Shown here in pieces: positions 25,154-33,704 of a DNA stretch of 64,000 nt. This DNA comes from Anabaena lutea FACHB-196. GTDB taxonomy: Bacteria; Cyanobacteriota; Cyanobacteriia; Cyanobacteriales; Nostocaceae. Where the stretch lies: positions 1 to 64,000 of the forward strand of contig NZ_JACJST010000003.1 in NCBI RefSeq assembly GCF_014698305.1. Reading direction: 5' to 3'. The notes below the pieces were generated by a model. It was not told the origin of the DNA. It searched no databases and worked only from the letters and a program-made list of their open reading frames with translations. Positions within the stretch are counted from its first letter, which is position 1. Every line of letters begins with the position of its first letter. The translations under genes and the position numbers were made by a program.

Positions 25154-25861
25154 ATGCTACTTAGACCAAATCAACGCCTTAAGTTAGATGACACCGATGA
25201 TAAGTTATTTTATGACTATCCGCGCTTTGTCACCCATGTAGATGAAGGCTTTATTCAACAGTTGACAGATTTATATCGTCAGCGACTTAAACCCGACACA
25301 AGAATTTTTGATATGATGAGCAGTTGGGTGTCTCATTTACCAGCAGAAATAGAGTTTGATCATGTGGAAGGACATGGACTCAACGCTGAAGAACTTGCAC
25401 GTAATCCTCGCTTAAACCATTACTTTGTGCAGAATATCAACGAGAAGCCTCAGCTACCTTTACCTGATCAAGATTTCGATGCTGTTATCAACTGTGTTTC
25501 TGTGCAGTATATGCAGTATCCAGAAGCAGTATTTACGGAAATTCACCGCATCCTCAAACCGGGTGGTGTCGCTATTATCAGCTTTTCTAACCGGATGTTT
25601 CATCAAAAGGCGATTCAAGTGTGGCGGGATGTGTCGGAAGCGTCTAGAGTCGAATTAGTTAAGCGTTACTTTGCCTCAGTACCGGGATTTACTACTCCAG
25701 AAGTGATTGTCAATCAATCAACAGCGCCGAACTTCTTACAATGGTTGGGTATACCAGGAGGAGATCCCTTCTATGCTGCGATCGCTTATCGTCATGAAGA
25801 CACGGTGACGCGGGGACACGGTGACGCGGGGATAGGGAGACGCACAGACGCGGGGAGTTAA
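25154..25861 (+). CDS. SAM-dependent methyltransferase
   Basis: The 235-residue protein has the C-terminal part of a class I methyltransferase: DFDAVINCVSVQYM (about 98-111), then PEAVFTEIHRILKPGG (about 114-129), typical motif II/III-like elements. The first SAM-binding motif is weak (RIFDMMSSWVSHLP, about 50-63), with Asp-Met where a glycine-rich loop is expected. The substrate is unknown. The last ~20 codons, from about 25797, read through a GACGCGG tandem repeat, so the natural C-terminus probably ended near YRHEDT. Confidence 0.8.
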   Translation: MLLRPNQRLKLDDTDDKLFYDYPRFVTHVDEGFIQQLTDLYRQRLKPDTRIFDMMSSWVSHLPAEIEFDHVEGHGLNAEELARNPRLNHYFVQNINEKPQLPLPDQDFDAVINCVSVQYMQYPEAVFTEIHRILKPGGVAIISFSNRMFHQKAIQVWRDVSEASRVELVKRYFASVPGFTTPEVIVNQSTAPNFLQWLGIPGGDPFYAAIAYRHEDTVTRGHGDAGIGRRTDAGS

Positions 25862-25990
25862 TCACAAAGCTGCCGGAAAATTGGTAATTCTCAATACAAA
25901 TAATGATCAAAAAGTAAATTTTCCGGTACAAAACCTACAGTAGCGCAGATAATTGCTTCAAACCTCTCACATTTTAAGGAGAACCCAATC

Positions 25991-26500
25991 GTGATTTTAT
26001 CCCGTGGGCGCAGGATTTTAGCTAGTTTGTTACTGTGTGTCTTACTACTGACTACAGCTTGTGCTACGAAAGCACCTAACCGCTTTGACCAGGTACAACA
26101 GGAAAGCACTAAGCAAAAAAGTGGTCAGTCCGTTGCTCAAAATGCTACACAGGGTAGTAAATTAAACGCTTTTTTCCCTGATGGGGAAGATGGCTATGAG
26201 CGAGTCTATACCCAAGAGAAAAAAGGCTTTTCGGAAGCGAATTTGAAAAAAGACGGCAAGGTAGTCGCGCAATTGGCTATTTCTGACACTACCAGCTTAC
26301 CTGGAGTAGCTTCAAAATATGCCAATAGCACCAAGAAAATTGACGGCTATCCCGCAGTGGAACAGGGCAAAACCCAAACTTCTATTTTGGTTGGTAAGTA
26401 CCAAGTCAAGGTGATTTCTAAAGATCCATTATTCACTGCAAGCGATCGCGCTGACTGGATTGAGAAATTTGATCTTGATGATCTCGCTAAATTGAAATAA
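25991..26500 (+). CDS. Conserved cyanobacterial lipoprotein
   Basis: The 169-residue product starts at GTG (25991) with AAGGAGAACC just upstream. A signal peptide (hydrophobic 9-20) leads to LTTAC with Cys24, so the mature protein is lipid-anchored. The body (about 50-160) includes LNAFFPDGEDGYERVYTQEK and a C-terminal DRADWIEKFDLDDLAKLK segment; it is conserved-looking but I cannot name a domain. It is followed after 47 bp by another GTG-start gene of unknown function, so the two may form a unit. Confidence 0.75.
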   Translation: MILSRGRRILASLLLCVLLLTTACATKAPNRFDQVQQESTKQKSGQSVAQNATQGSKLNAFFPDGEDGYERVYTQEKKGFSEANLKKDGKVVAQLAISDTTSLPGVASKYANSTKKIDGYPAVEQGKTQTSILVGKYQVKVISKDPLFTASDRADWIEKFDLDDLAKLK

Positions 26501-26547
26501 CCGTTACTCTCAACTTCAGATAACAAACCCTCAAATAGGAGATTTTT

Positions 26548-27435
26548 GTGAGCAAATCCATCTTTGAATTAGTTGATGAGCTACCAACCAGTAACTTGAC
26601 TGTATCTATGCTCAGATCCTTAGATTTTGTCGCTCCCGGTGAGTGGCAAAATACTGTCGGCTTTGTCAACACGATTAAAACCGTCACCGGTGAAGATGAC
26701 GACAGTTTAATTCAGCAAATTGGTGAACGCGCAATTTATCTATTCAACGACAAATCCCAAGGATATCAAACAGCTTTGTGGCTTTATCAAACTGTTGATG
26801 GTACAGATAAAGCTTTAGGTGCAGCCGCTTTAGCTAATAAAGTAGGTGAATCAATTCCCCTATTAGGCTTTTTAAACTCTATCACTCCCAAACCAGATAA
26901 AGCTCAAACCATTGACTTAACCTTAAAAGTAGTGGCTGAATTAGTAGCTTTTTGCCAAATAAACGGTATTCCCGGTGATAGTATTGGCGATTTTGTTGCC
27001 TCTTTAGGTGAGTATAGTGGTGAGTCACTCATCCGCATGGTGGCTTTAATTTGCGTCGATGGTTTAATCCCCCTAGGACCTGACTTCATCAACAAAGCCC
27101 TATCAGGTATTAGTCAGATGAGTCCCCAGGACTTAGGACAAAACTCAACTTTCCAAAACATCAAAAATACTATTCCTGGCAACAATGATGCTGGTAAACT
27201 CAACTTTATCGGCGAAAGTTTTGATTCCGTTAAAGGTTGGATGAGTGGTATTGTGGCAGCTAATGATTTAACACCACAAAAGGTTGTTGGTAACTTGCAA
27301 AATTTTGTCCAACTCGCTGATGACAAATTAGACTACCTGGCAGCCTTCCTGGATGTAGCTACAAATTACTATGAACACACTGGTACGCAAACTTTAGCTC
27401 GGCGTTTAATTGAACGCGCAGTGGCGGAAATTTAG
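26548..27435 (+). CDS. Conserved hypothetical helical protein
   Basis: The 295-residue protein is predicted largely alpha-helical and soluble, without signal or membrane segments. Distinct stretches are FELVDELPTSNLTVSML near the N-terminus and the ALICVDGLIPLGPDFINKAL segment (about 166-185). I do not recognise a domain. The GTG start has AATAGGAG 6 bp upstream. It lies downstream of the lipoprotein gene and ends before a double hairpin. Confidence 0.75.
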   Translation: MSKSIFELVDELPTSNLTVSMLRSLDFVAPGEWQNTVGFVNTIKTVTGEDDDSLIQQIGERAIYLFNDKSQGYQTALWLYQTVDGTDKALGAAALANKVGESIPLLGFLNSITPKPDKAQTIDLTLKVVAELVAFCQINGIPGDSIGDFVASLGEYSGESLIRMVALICVDGLIPLGPDFINKALSGISQMSPQDLGQNSTFQNIKNTIPGNNDAGKLNFIGESFDSVKGWMSGIVAANDLTPQKVVGNLQNFVQLADDKLDYLAAFLDVATNYYEHTGTQTLARRLIERAVAEI

Positions 27436-27499
27436 GCTAAATAATTCTGCCTAAATACAACTTGTAGTAGTGCCGCCAATAAATACAGCACTACTACAA
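27431..27499. terminator. Two tandem hairpins between convergent genes
   Basis: TTTAGGC...GCCTAAA (27431-27455, 7-bp stem that includes the stop codon) is followed by a perfect 12-bp stem TTGTAGTAGTGC/GCACTACTACAA (27462-27473 with 27488-27499). Placed between the convergent unknown gene and rpsU, they fit a bidirectional terminator. Confidence 0.65.
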
Positions 27500-27631
27500 A
27501 TAGGTTTTTATTAACTTGTGCGTGCTATTTGCGGCTGTTAGGAAAGATCACCACAAATAACACAAGTGAAGCGGAATAATGAAGAGATGCAGACTGGATT
27601 TACAGCCGCAATAGACATTACTCTAAAGTTC

Positions 27632-27826
27632 TTACTTGAAGCGAGAACGTTGTTGACGACGTTGCTTGTGTCTAGCGATTGCTTTACGCTTCTCTTTTTC
27701 TAAAGGTGTTTCAAAATGGCGATTCTTCCGCATATCTTGGAAAATTCCAGCTTTAGAAACTTCACGTTTAAATCTCCGCAAAGCTGATTCAATACCTTCA
27801 TTTTCCCCCAAAACTACTTGCGTCAT
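27632..27826 (-). CDS. rpsU: 30S ribosomal protein S21 (longer paralogue)
   Basis: S21 is a small, basic 30S subunit protein near the platform that influences mRNA binding. The 64-residue product [20 protein letters not shown]... ends in a highly basic tail ([13 protein letters not shown]). The ATG at 27826 is preferred because AGGAGG lies 7 bp upstream; the ATG 6 bp earlier would be too close. It lies 122 bp downstream of the RNA-binding protein gene on the same strand, the classical cyanobacterial rbp-rpsU arrangement. A second rpsU occurs at 37292. Confidence 0.95.
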   Translation of the reverse strand: MTQVVLGENEGIESALRRFKREVSKAGIFQDMRKNRHFETPLEKEKRKAIARHKQRRQQRSRFK

Positions 27827-27948
27827 TCTCATTCCTCCTATTGTGGGTGAATATATACTATACTAGAGTTAAAAAAATATATCAGCAGAGTTGACTCTTG
27901 GGATTTATCTATTGGCGACTCTAGGGTTAAAAATTTTTCAGAACAGGA

Positions 27949-28251
27949 TTAATAACGGCGATTATCACGATCATTATTACCCCAGCTACCACGAGAAGGA
28001 CTTCTTTCTTCACGGGGTTTAGCTTTATTTACCTTTAAAACACGACCCATCCATTCAGCGCCATCAAGTGCTTCAATGGCTTTAGTTTCTTGGTCATCAC
28101 CTTGCATTTCCACGAAAGCAAAACCACGTGGTCGTCCTGTTTCCCTATCAGTGGGTAACTGCACACGATTGACCTTCCCATACTCAGAAAAAGCCAATTT
28201 CAGGTCTTCTTCTGTAACCTGATAGGACAGATTTCCAACGTAAATCGACAT
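27949..28251 (-). CDS. RRM-type RNA-binding protein (cyanobacterial Rbp)
   Basis: The 100-residue protein is a single RRM followed by a short Arg/Gly/Asn tail. RNP2 is IYVGNL (about 3-8) and RNP1 is RGFAFVEM (about 43-50). Such proteins in Anabaena are often cold-induced and bind RNA, some directing mRNAs to thylakoids. It precedes rpsU on the same strand. The 5' region (28252-28380) is AT-rich with a long possible leader, consistent with cold regulation but not proving it. Confidence 0.94.
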   Translation of the reverse strand: MSIYVGNLSYQVTEEDLKLAFSEYGKVNRVQLPTDRETGRPRGFAFVEMQGDDQETKAIEALDGAEWMGRVLKVNKAKPREERSPSRGSWGNNDRDNRRY

Positions 28252-28556
28252 AGTAACAGGCTGTCTCCCAAATCAAATAGTGTAGAAAGTTAGATTCGGA
28301 GAGACTCATTTATAAAGAAATTAAAACGACTTACTCAACCGAAAATAATCCTTACATCCTACACTATAGCATAGCCTTTGTATATGAACTCATAACGAGT
28401 AACATTTCTAGAAAAACTCATAGAATCATATCTTGCACCATTATCTTATTGCGAAAATCTAAGTCTACAACCCTTATTATTGCGTAGGGTGGGCATTGCC
28501 CACCGCACCCTTATTGAGAAGGTGCAAGATGTGAGTAGACTTACTCAAGGCACATT
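28252..28556. other. 5' region of the RNA-binding protein gene with a shared palindrome
   Basis: This 305 bp region has no gene. It contains the upstream leader of the rbp gene on the minus strand and, at 28488-28504, the 17-bp palindrome GGTGGGCA-T-TGCCCACC also seen at 2204-2220. Confidence 0.55.
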
Positions 28557-29405
28557 TTAGGCAAACTCTGCTAAGGTTTGTGCTGATTTCTGACACAATA
28601 TCTGATGATGTTGAGAACTACTAGCCAGCAAACCGCCCCATTGACTAATATCACCAGTGTTATACTTTAACGGACTGCCATCGAAGTGAGTAAATTTACC
28701 ACCAGCTTCTGTTAAAATTAGTTCAGGTGCAGCTATATCCCAATCTTTGGGTGCAGATTTACCAGAAAGAGAAATGTAAATATCTGCCTCTTGTTCAAGA
28801 ATAGCAGCGATTTTACAGCCGACACTACCAATGGCTTTGTGATTTTGACAGGGTAGATTTTTCAGGAGATATTCTAATCTTTCATTGCGGTGAGAACGAC
28901 TGACAACTAAGGTTAAATCTTCGATGGGTTTATTGTCAGCTACTTTTAAGGGAACAGAACCATTAACGGTTTCCACAAAAGTACCGCCACCTTTGGTAGC
29001 ATAATATAACTTTTCCGCTTCTGGTATGGCCACCACTGCTAAAACTGGACTTGTTCCTTGAACTAAAGCAATGTGAATTGCATATTCACCGGTTTTGTTG
29101 ATAAAGTCCCGGGTTCCATCTAAAGGATCAATAATCCAAACCCATTCACAAGGATTTTTACCCTGTTGAGATTTATAGGTTTCTTCACTGATATAGCCAA
29201 ATTCTTCATTACCTAAAGCTGCTTGTAGCTTGTCTAAAATATATTGACTAACGGCTACATCTGCAACAGTTACAGGCTCATTTTGTTTATATTGTACGTT
29301 TAAGTTTCCGTCTTCGACAGTTCCGTGATAATAAGAGCGCAGTAATTTAGCTGCACCCCAACCTACCTCACGAGTAATTTTTAGTATTTCTTCTAAGTTT
29401 GGCAT
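28557..29405 (-). CDS. cysQ: 3'(2'),5'-bisphosphate nucleotidase (CysQ-like, inositol monophosphatase family)
   Basis: The 282-residue protein has the Mg-dependent, Li-sensitive phosphatase motifs: Glu-Glu in YISEETY (about 75-81), WIIDPLDGTRDFINKTGEYAI (key residues DPLDGT, about 92-97), and the C-terminal APKDWDIAAPELILTEAGG (key residues WDIAAPE). It likely removes the 3' phosphate from PAP in sulfur metabolism; a general inositol phosphatase activity cannot be excluded. It is divergent from the DUF218 gene with only 29 bp between starts. Confidence 0.85.
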   Translation of the reverse strand: MPNLEEILKITREVGWGAAKLLRSYYHGTVEDGNLNVQYKQNEPVTVADVAVSQYILDKLQAALGNEEFGYISEETYKSQQGKNPCEWVWIIDPLDGTRDFINKTGEYAIHIALVQGTSPVLAVVAIPEAEKLYYATKGGGTFVETVNGSVPLKVADNKPIEDLTLVVSRSHRNERLEYLLKNLPCQNHKAIGSVGCKIAAILEQEADIYISLSGKSAPKDWDIAAPELILTEAGGKFTHFDGSPLKYNTGDISQWGGLLASSSQHHQILCQKSAQTLAEFA

Positions 29406-29434
29406 TCTTTTGATTTTGGTAAAGTATAGATTCT

Positions 29435-30070
29435 ATGAAAAGCTCACGTAAAGAGGTAAAGGCGCAAAGGTATAATCATTTTCCAAAAAATAAGTTAGTT
29501 TTGGTAATTTTATCCTTAATCTCTGCCTTATTGATTGCGATCGCTTCTACAGCTACTAATATATATTTTTATGGTAACAATTATACTCCTATTCGGGCAG
29601 ATGCCGCAATTGTTTTAGGTGCAGCAGTTTGGGGAAAACAACCATCTCCTGTGTTTCGAGAACGGATTAACCACGCTATTAATTTATATCAAAACGGTTA
29701 TGTCCGCACTCTCATTTTTACAGGTGGAGTCGGTAATGGTGATGAACTAGCAGAAGCGCTAGTTGGTAAACTCTATGCTGTCAGCAAAGGTGTAAAATCA
29801 TCTGATATTCTCATAGAAACCACGTCCCGAACTACTTCCCAAAATCTACAAAATGCTTCAGAATTAGTGGCAAATTACCAATTTAAGAAAATTCTCATTG
29901 TTAGTGATCCATTACATTTAAAACGTGCTGTTTTAATGGCTAGAAATTTAGGCTTAGATGCCCAACCATCTCCCACACCGACTACCCGCTATCAAAGTTT
30001 AAATAGTCAGTTGCCTTTTTTGATCAGAGAAACTTATTTCTACTTTGTTTATTTGTTATTTAAAATCTAA
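29435..30070 (+). CDS. YdcF/SanA family membrane-anchored protein (DUF218)
   Basis: The 211-residue protein has one N-terminal transmembrane helix (about 21-42) and a DUF218 domain: ADAAIVLGAAVWGKQPSPVF (about 54-73), then LIFTGGVGNGDELAEA, then the TSQNLQNA and ILIVSDPLHLKRAV segments. Family members are linked to envelope integrity, but the reaction is unknown. Divergent from cysQ. Confidence 0.87.
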   Translation: MKSSRKEVKAQRYNHFPKNKLVLVILSLISALLIAIASTATNIYFYGNNYTPIRADAAIVLGAAVWGKQPSPVFRERINHAINLYQNGYVRTLIFTGGVGNGDELAEALVGKLYAVSKGVKSSDILIETTSRTTSQNLQNASELVANYQFKKILIVSDPLHLKRAVLMARNLGLDAQPSPTPTTRYQSLNSQLPFLIRETYFYFVYLLFKI

Positions 30071-30106
30071 TTTTCAATCTACAGCGGTCTAAATCCCCGT
30101 TGCAAA

Positions 30107-30228
30107 ACTTAATTACGTTGGCGGTAGCCTGCCGTAGGCATTATTACGAATTACGTTAGCGTTCGCGTAGCGTGCCGTAGGCATAGCTCCTCTGAAAGAG
30201 GCATTACAAATTACGAATTACGAATTAT
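30107..30228. repeat. Dispersed repeat module, inverse copy of the cbiN-cbiQ insert
   Basis: AATTACGTTGGCGGTAGCCTG, a TACGAATTACG run, TAGCGTGCCGTAGGCAT and GCTCCTCTGAAAGAGGC together mirror 21421-21512. The left part also matches 50640-50697 in inverse. It abuts the stop of the PfkB kinase gene. Confidence 0.8.
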
Positions 30229-30229
30229 T

Positions 30230-31087
30230 TTAACTTTCCATCCAACGGCGTGTACCAAAATATTTACAAGTTTCAGCCGCAATATTACGAGCTAATTCTA
30301 GAGATTGCTGAAAATTAAATTGTAAAATGTAATGACAGAATGCACCATGAAAAATATCTCCTGCGCCTAATGTATCAACGGTTTTAATTTTCGGTACATT
30401 GATTAAACCTCTTTTTTGATAACTTAAATATTCTATCGGTTTTTCTCCTTGGGTAATGGCAATATGGGGAATGTTAAAATTCTGAAGATAGGTAAAAACA
30501 TCTTCTTGATTTTTGCAGCCTGGAGGATAAAAGTTAGCAGAACAAAGTGCATAATCTACAAAAGGCAAGATTTCCTCAAATCCGGGTTTCCAACTTCCAC
30601 CATCAATCACAACGGGGATATTTTGGTTTTTAGCTGTTTCGGCAATAATTTTACTAACTGCCATTTGATGTCCATCGATAAGTATGATATCAGTGTTTTG
30701 TAAAATATTTGTGGGAATAGAGGTAATATTAGCCTGAGTTTTCACGGCATTAATAGAAATTACTGCCCTTTCGCCCGTACTTTGGGTGACAATAATAGAA
30801 GAAACTGGTGGTGGTGTATCTTTGCTAGAGTCTAAGTCAATAATTGCAACTTGATAATTTCCTAAATCGGTGCGAATTAGCTGCGTCATTGGGTGAGAAC
30901 CCAACACAGTTAAGAGTTGAGCTTGATTACCTAAATGACTAAAAGTAACAGACGCATTTGTTGCTGGCCCACCTGCTGCTACAGTATAGTCAGTAGCAAC
31001 GAGCTTTTGATTATTTTTTGGAGGAGAGTCGGCCAGATAAATTAAATCTAAGGTGACTAAACCGACAAATAAGGCAGAATTTGTCAT
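30230..31087 (-). CDS. PfkB-family sugar kinase
   Basis: The 285-residue protein is a ribokinase-like kinase: an N-terminal substrate segment with AAGGPATNASVTF (about 33-45), a central nucleotide region, and the C-terminal VDTLGAGDIFHGAFC (about 241-255) with the catalytic GAGD. The sugar cannot be predicted; ribose, fructose or adenosine-like substrates are options. It is divergent from the DUF29 gene (49 bp apart). Confidence 0.88.
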   Translation of the reverse strand: MTNSALFVGLVTLDLIYLADSPPKNNQKLVATDYTVAAGGPATNASVTFSHLGNQAQLLTVLGSHPMTQLIRTDLGNYQVAIIDLDSSKDTPPPVSSIIVTQSTGERAVISINAVKTQANITSIPTNILQNTDIILIDGHQMAVSKIIAETAKNQNIPVVIDGGSWKPGFEEILPFVDYALCSANFYPPGCKNQEDVFTYLQNFNIPHIAITQGEKPIEYLSYQKRGLINVPKIKTVDTLGAGDIFHGAFCHYILQFNFQQSLELARNIAAETCKYFGTRRWMES

Positions 31088-31136
31088 TTGTAATTGCTAA
31101 CTTGATCTAATTATTAAATGAATTATAGGATAATCT

Positions 31137-31571
31137 ATGAGTCTAACTACCCATGATCATGATTTTTATGCTTGGACACTAGAACAAGCGCATTTGCTAA
31201 GAACTAGACAATTTAATCAAATTGATTTTGATCATATTGCGGAAGAGATTGAAGACATGGGACGTTCTGAAAAACGAGAATTAGAAAGCCGATTAGAAGT
31301 GTTAATTATGCATTTACTGAAATGGCAATTTCAGCCTAACTTACGTTCTCGATGTTGGCAATTAACTATCAAAGAGCAACGCTTACGCTTAGAAAAACTC
31401 CTGGCTGAAAATCCCAGTCTTAGCTCTTTTTTAGCTGATTCTCTAGATAAAATTTATCAACTTGCTACTATTAGCGCAGAACGAGAAACGGGATTGTCTT
31501 TATTTCCTGAAACTTGTCCTTACAGCTTAACAGAAATTTTTACACTTGAATTTTTACCCACTGATATATAA
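31137..31571 (+). CDS. DUF29 family protein
   Basis: The 144-residue protein matches the DUF29 family, abundant in cyanobacteria: DHDFYAWTLEQAHLLRT (about 7-23), HIAEEIEDMGRSEKRELESR (about 34-53) and the QPNLRSRCWQLTIKEQRLR region (about 77-95). It is probably a helical dimer; the function is unknown. Similar genes are often multicopy and near toxin-antitoxin or mobile regions. Confidence 0.87.
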   Translation: MSLTTHDHDFYAWTLEQAHLLRTRQFNQIDFDHIAEEIEDMGRSEKRELESRLEVLIMHLLKWQFQPNLRSRCWQLTIKEQRLRLEKLLAENPSLSSFLADSLDKIYQLATISAERETGLSLFPETCPYSLTEIFTLEFLPTDI

Positions 31572-31619
31572 TAAAACTTATAAGAGTAGAAGTCGTTTCT
31601 TTCTGGAGAGCAACAAATT

Positions 31620-32231
31620 ATGTTCAAAAATATGGCGATGGATGCACTAGGTTTGAGTGATATTGGTGCTGTGATCAAACCCGAAGATTATAACAAGGTG
31701 GAGAGTGATGACTATGTGATGCATGAAGAAGGTGAAAAAATATATTTTCTGATTAAATCAAAAACCGATGAATACTGTTTTACTAATCTAGCTTTGATTC
31801 ATCTGGATGGAACTTCTGCGGTTAGTAAAAAACGCTTACTCAAACGCTTTAGTTATAGTCAACACGCTATTAAAGATGTGAGGTTAGAAACAGCAGGAAC
31901 AATAGATATGGATATCGAAATTAAGTTAACGATGGGTGATCAATCCTACTCTATTGATGTTGCTAAAATTTATATTTCCCCCTTGAAAGACTTGTACAAA
32001 GCTTTACTAAAAATTGCATCCATTCAACGTGAAAATGCCGTCTATTATCAATATGCTCAAACTAGTTTAAATACAGCCTCCAGCACAGTCAGTCGTGCTA
32101 CAAATATATCTACTTCAGAAGAACAGTTTAAGGCAATTAACTGGTATGCATTTAATTGGTTAAAGTATGCCCATGAAACTTATGTACGTAAGGATTTTGG
32201 TGAGGTTTTTGAGAAGTTTATTAACAACTAA
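31620..32231 (+). CDS. Bacterial PH-domain protein (YvbH-like)
   Basis: The 203-residue protein has a bacterial pleckstrin-homology domain (about 20-130: MHEEGEKIYFLIKSKTDEY, FTNLALIHLDGTSAVSKKR, the IDMDIEIKLTMGDQSYSID strands), followed by a helical C-terminal oligomerisation region (about 130-203, ending DFGEVFEKF). Family members form rings or assemblies of unknown purpose. The gene is preceded by CTGGAGAGCAAC as a ribosome-binding site. Confidence 0.85.
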   Translation: MFKNMAMDALGLSDIGAVIKPEDYNKVESDDYVMHEEGEKIYFLIKSKTDEYCFTNLALIHLDGTSAVSKKRLLKRFSYSQHAIKDVRLETAGTIDMDIEIKLTMGDQSYSIDVAKIYISPLKDLYKALLKIASIQRENAVYYQYAQTSLNTASSTVSRATNISTSEEQFKAINWYAFNWLKYAHETYVRKDFGEVFEKFINN

Positions 32232-32350
32232 TTTGTAGTTGTATGGTAACTTAATTTTCAAGGTGTAATTTGAATTTCTTTTTTCTGTGTCTCGGCTGTT
32301 TCAGTTTTTATTTTGCCATAGGTAAATTGTAGTTGGATACAATACAATCG

Positions 32351-32605
32351 AGGGCGGGGTTTCCCCGCCTCACAAGGGTAGGTATTTTACATTGTCGTGA
32401 GGGCTAGACTTGGTGGACAAGGAAGGACAGTGGACAAGGGAGGAAAACCGTACAAAATCATATTCTCTTGGTAACAAGAACAGTCCGTCAAAAGACCATT
32501 GTGCGTATAAAATCTTCCTTGTCTACCTTCCCTCCTTGTCTTCCTAGTCCTGCCTTCACAGATAATATTAAAAACCTACCCTTGTGAGGGGAACCCCGCC
32601 CCTAC
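32351..32605. mobile_element. ~255 bp non-autonomous palindromic element (MITE-like)
   Basis: The segment is one long imperfect inverted repeat. The outer arms GGGCGGGGTT...CCTCACAAGGGTAGGT (32352-32384) mirror 32570-32604, and pairing continues inward through GACAAGGAAGG-type sequences (about 32412-32445 with 32518-32550). Only the central ~70 bp is unpaired. It has no coding capacity and could form a long hairpin or cruciform. Size and structure fit a MITE. I could not define a target duplication with certainty. Confidence 0.65.
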
Positions 32606-32741
32606 ATGGTTGGCGATGAAAAACTGTACAGTGAAAACAGCTATAAAAACCAATTTAATCAAATAGTTGCTGTTGGAAGTTCTTCTGCTCAACTCAACTT
32701 ACAAATGAGAATTATTGTCTTTTGATCATGTAAAATATTTT

Positions 32742-33617
32742 ATGCAAACTGATCCAAAACCATCAACACTTTATATTGTCGGTACACCGATTGGCAACTT
32801 AGAAGATATCACTTTTCGGGCAGTGCGAATTTTGCAAACTGTGGATATGATTGCGGCGGAAGATACACGCCACACCGGGAAACTACTGCAACATTTTCAG
32901 GTGAAAACTCCCCAAATGAGTTATCATGAACATAACCAGAATAGCCGCATTCCTGAGTTATTAGAGCATTTGACGAATGGGAAAGCGATCGCACTGGTTA
33001 GTGATGCGGGAATGCCCGGAATTTCTGATCCTGGATATGAATTGGTAAAAGCCTGTATTGAAGCAGGAATCACAGTTGTACCTATTCCTGGTGCAAGTGC
33101 AGCAATTACAGCTTTGAGTGCAGCAGGATTACCAACAGATAAGTTTATTTTTGAAGGCTTTTTAGCAGCAAAGAGTCAACAACGACGACAACAGTTAGAA
33201 TATTTGCAAGCCGAACCCCGGACGTTGATTTTTTACGAGTCTCCTCACCGCTTACGGGACAGTTTAGAGGATTTAGGGACAGTGTTGGGGAGCGATCGCT
33301 CTATAGTCATAGCAAGAGAACTCACTAAATTATACGAAGAATTTTGGCGGGGGACAATAGGAGAAGCGATCGCACATTACCAGCAAAAAGAACCCCAAGG
33401 CGAATATACCCTGTTAGTTGCAGGAACTCCAGCCAGTAAACCCCAACTCACAGAAGCAGAACTCAAAGCCGAATTATTACAGATTATGAAACAGGGAGTT
33501 TCCCGTTCCCAAGCCAGCCGTCAATTAGCCAAAGATACTGCCGTATCCCGTCGTCAACTGTATCAGTTAGCCCTTGCTATAGAGTTCGATTCTGAATCTG
33601 TAGTTACCTCTGAATGA
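32742..33617 (+). CDS. rsmI: 16S rRNA 2'-O-ribose C1402 methyltransferase
   Basis: RsmI methylates the ribose of C1402 in the 30S decoding centre. The 291-residue protein shows LYIVGTPIGNLEDIT (about 10-24), IAAEDTRHTGKLL (about 39-51), ALVSDAGMPGISDPGYELV (about 82-100), and IFYESPHRLRDSL (about 162-174). The ATG at 32742 is preferred over a TTG 27 bp upstream because it gives the standard N-terminus. The C-terminal helical extension with SRSQASRQLAKDT is usual. Confidence 0.94.
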   Translation: MQTDPKPSTLYIVGTPIGNLEDITFRAVRILQTVDMIAAEDTRHTGKLLQHFQVKTPQMSYHEHNQNSRIPELLEHLTNGKAIALVSDAGMPGISDPGYELVKACIEAGITVVPIPGASAAITALSAAGLPTDKFIFEGFLAAKSQQRRQQLEYLQAEPRTLIFYESPHRLRDSLEDLGTVLGSDRSIVIARELTKLYEEFWRGTIGEAIAHYQQKEPQGEYTLLVAGTPASKPQLTEAELKAELLQIMKQGVSRSQASRQLAKDTAVSRRQLYQLALAIEFDSESVVTSE

Positions 33618-33623
33618 AAAAAG

Positions 33624-33669
33624 AACCAGGGAGAAGAGAATAGAGAAATACTAATCTTCTCCCCTGGTT
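33624..33669. terminator. Bidirectional terminator hairpin
   Basis: AACCAGGGAGAAGA (33624-33637) pairs with TCTTCTCCCCTGGTT (33655-33669) with one bulge, preceded by an A-run. It stands between the convergent rsmI and phosphatase genes. Confidence 0.75.
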
Positions 33670-33704
33670 AATAGCTACTAACAAAAGAAAATCAAAGGTT
33701 GAAA

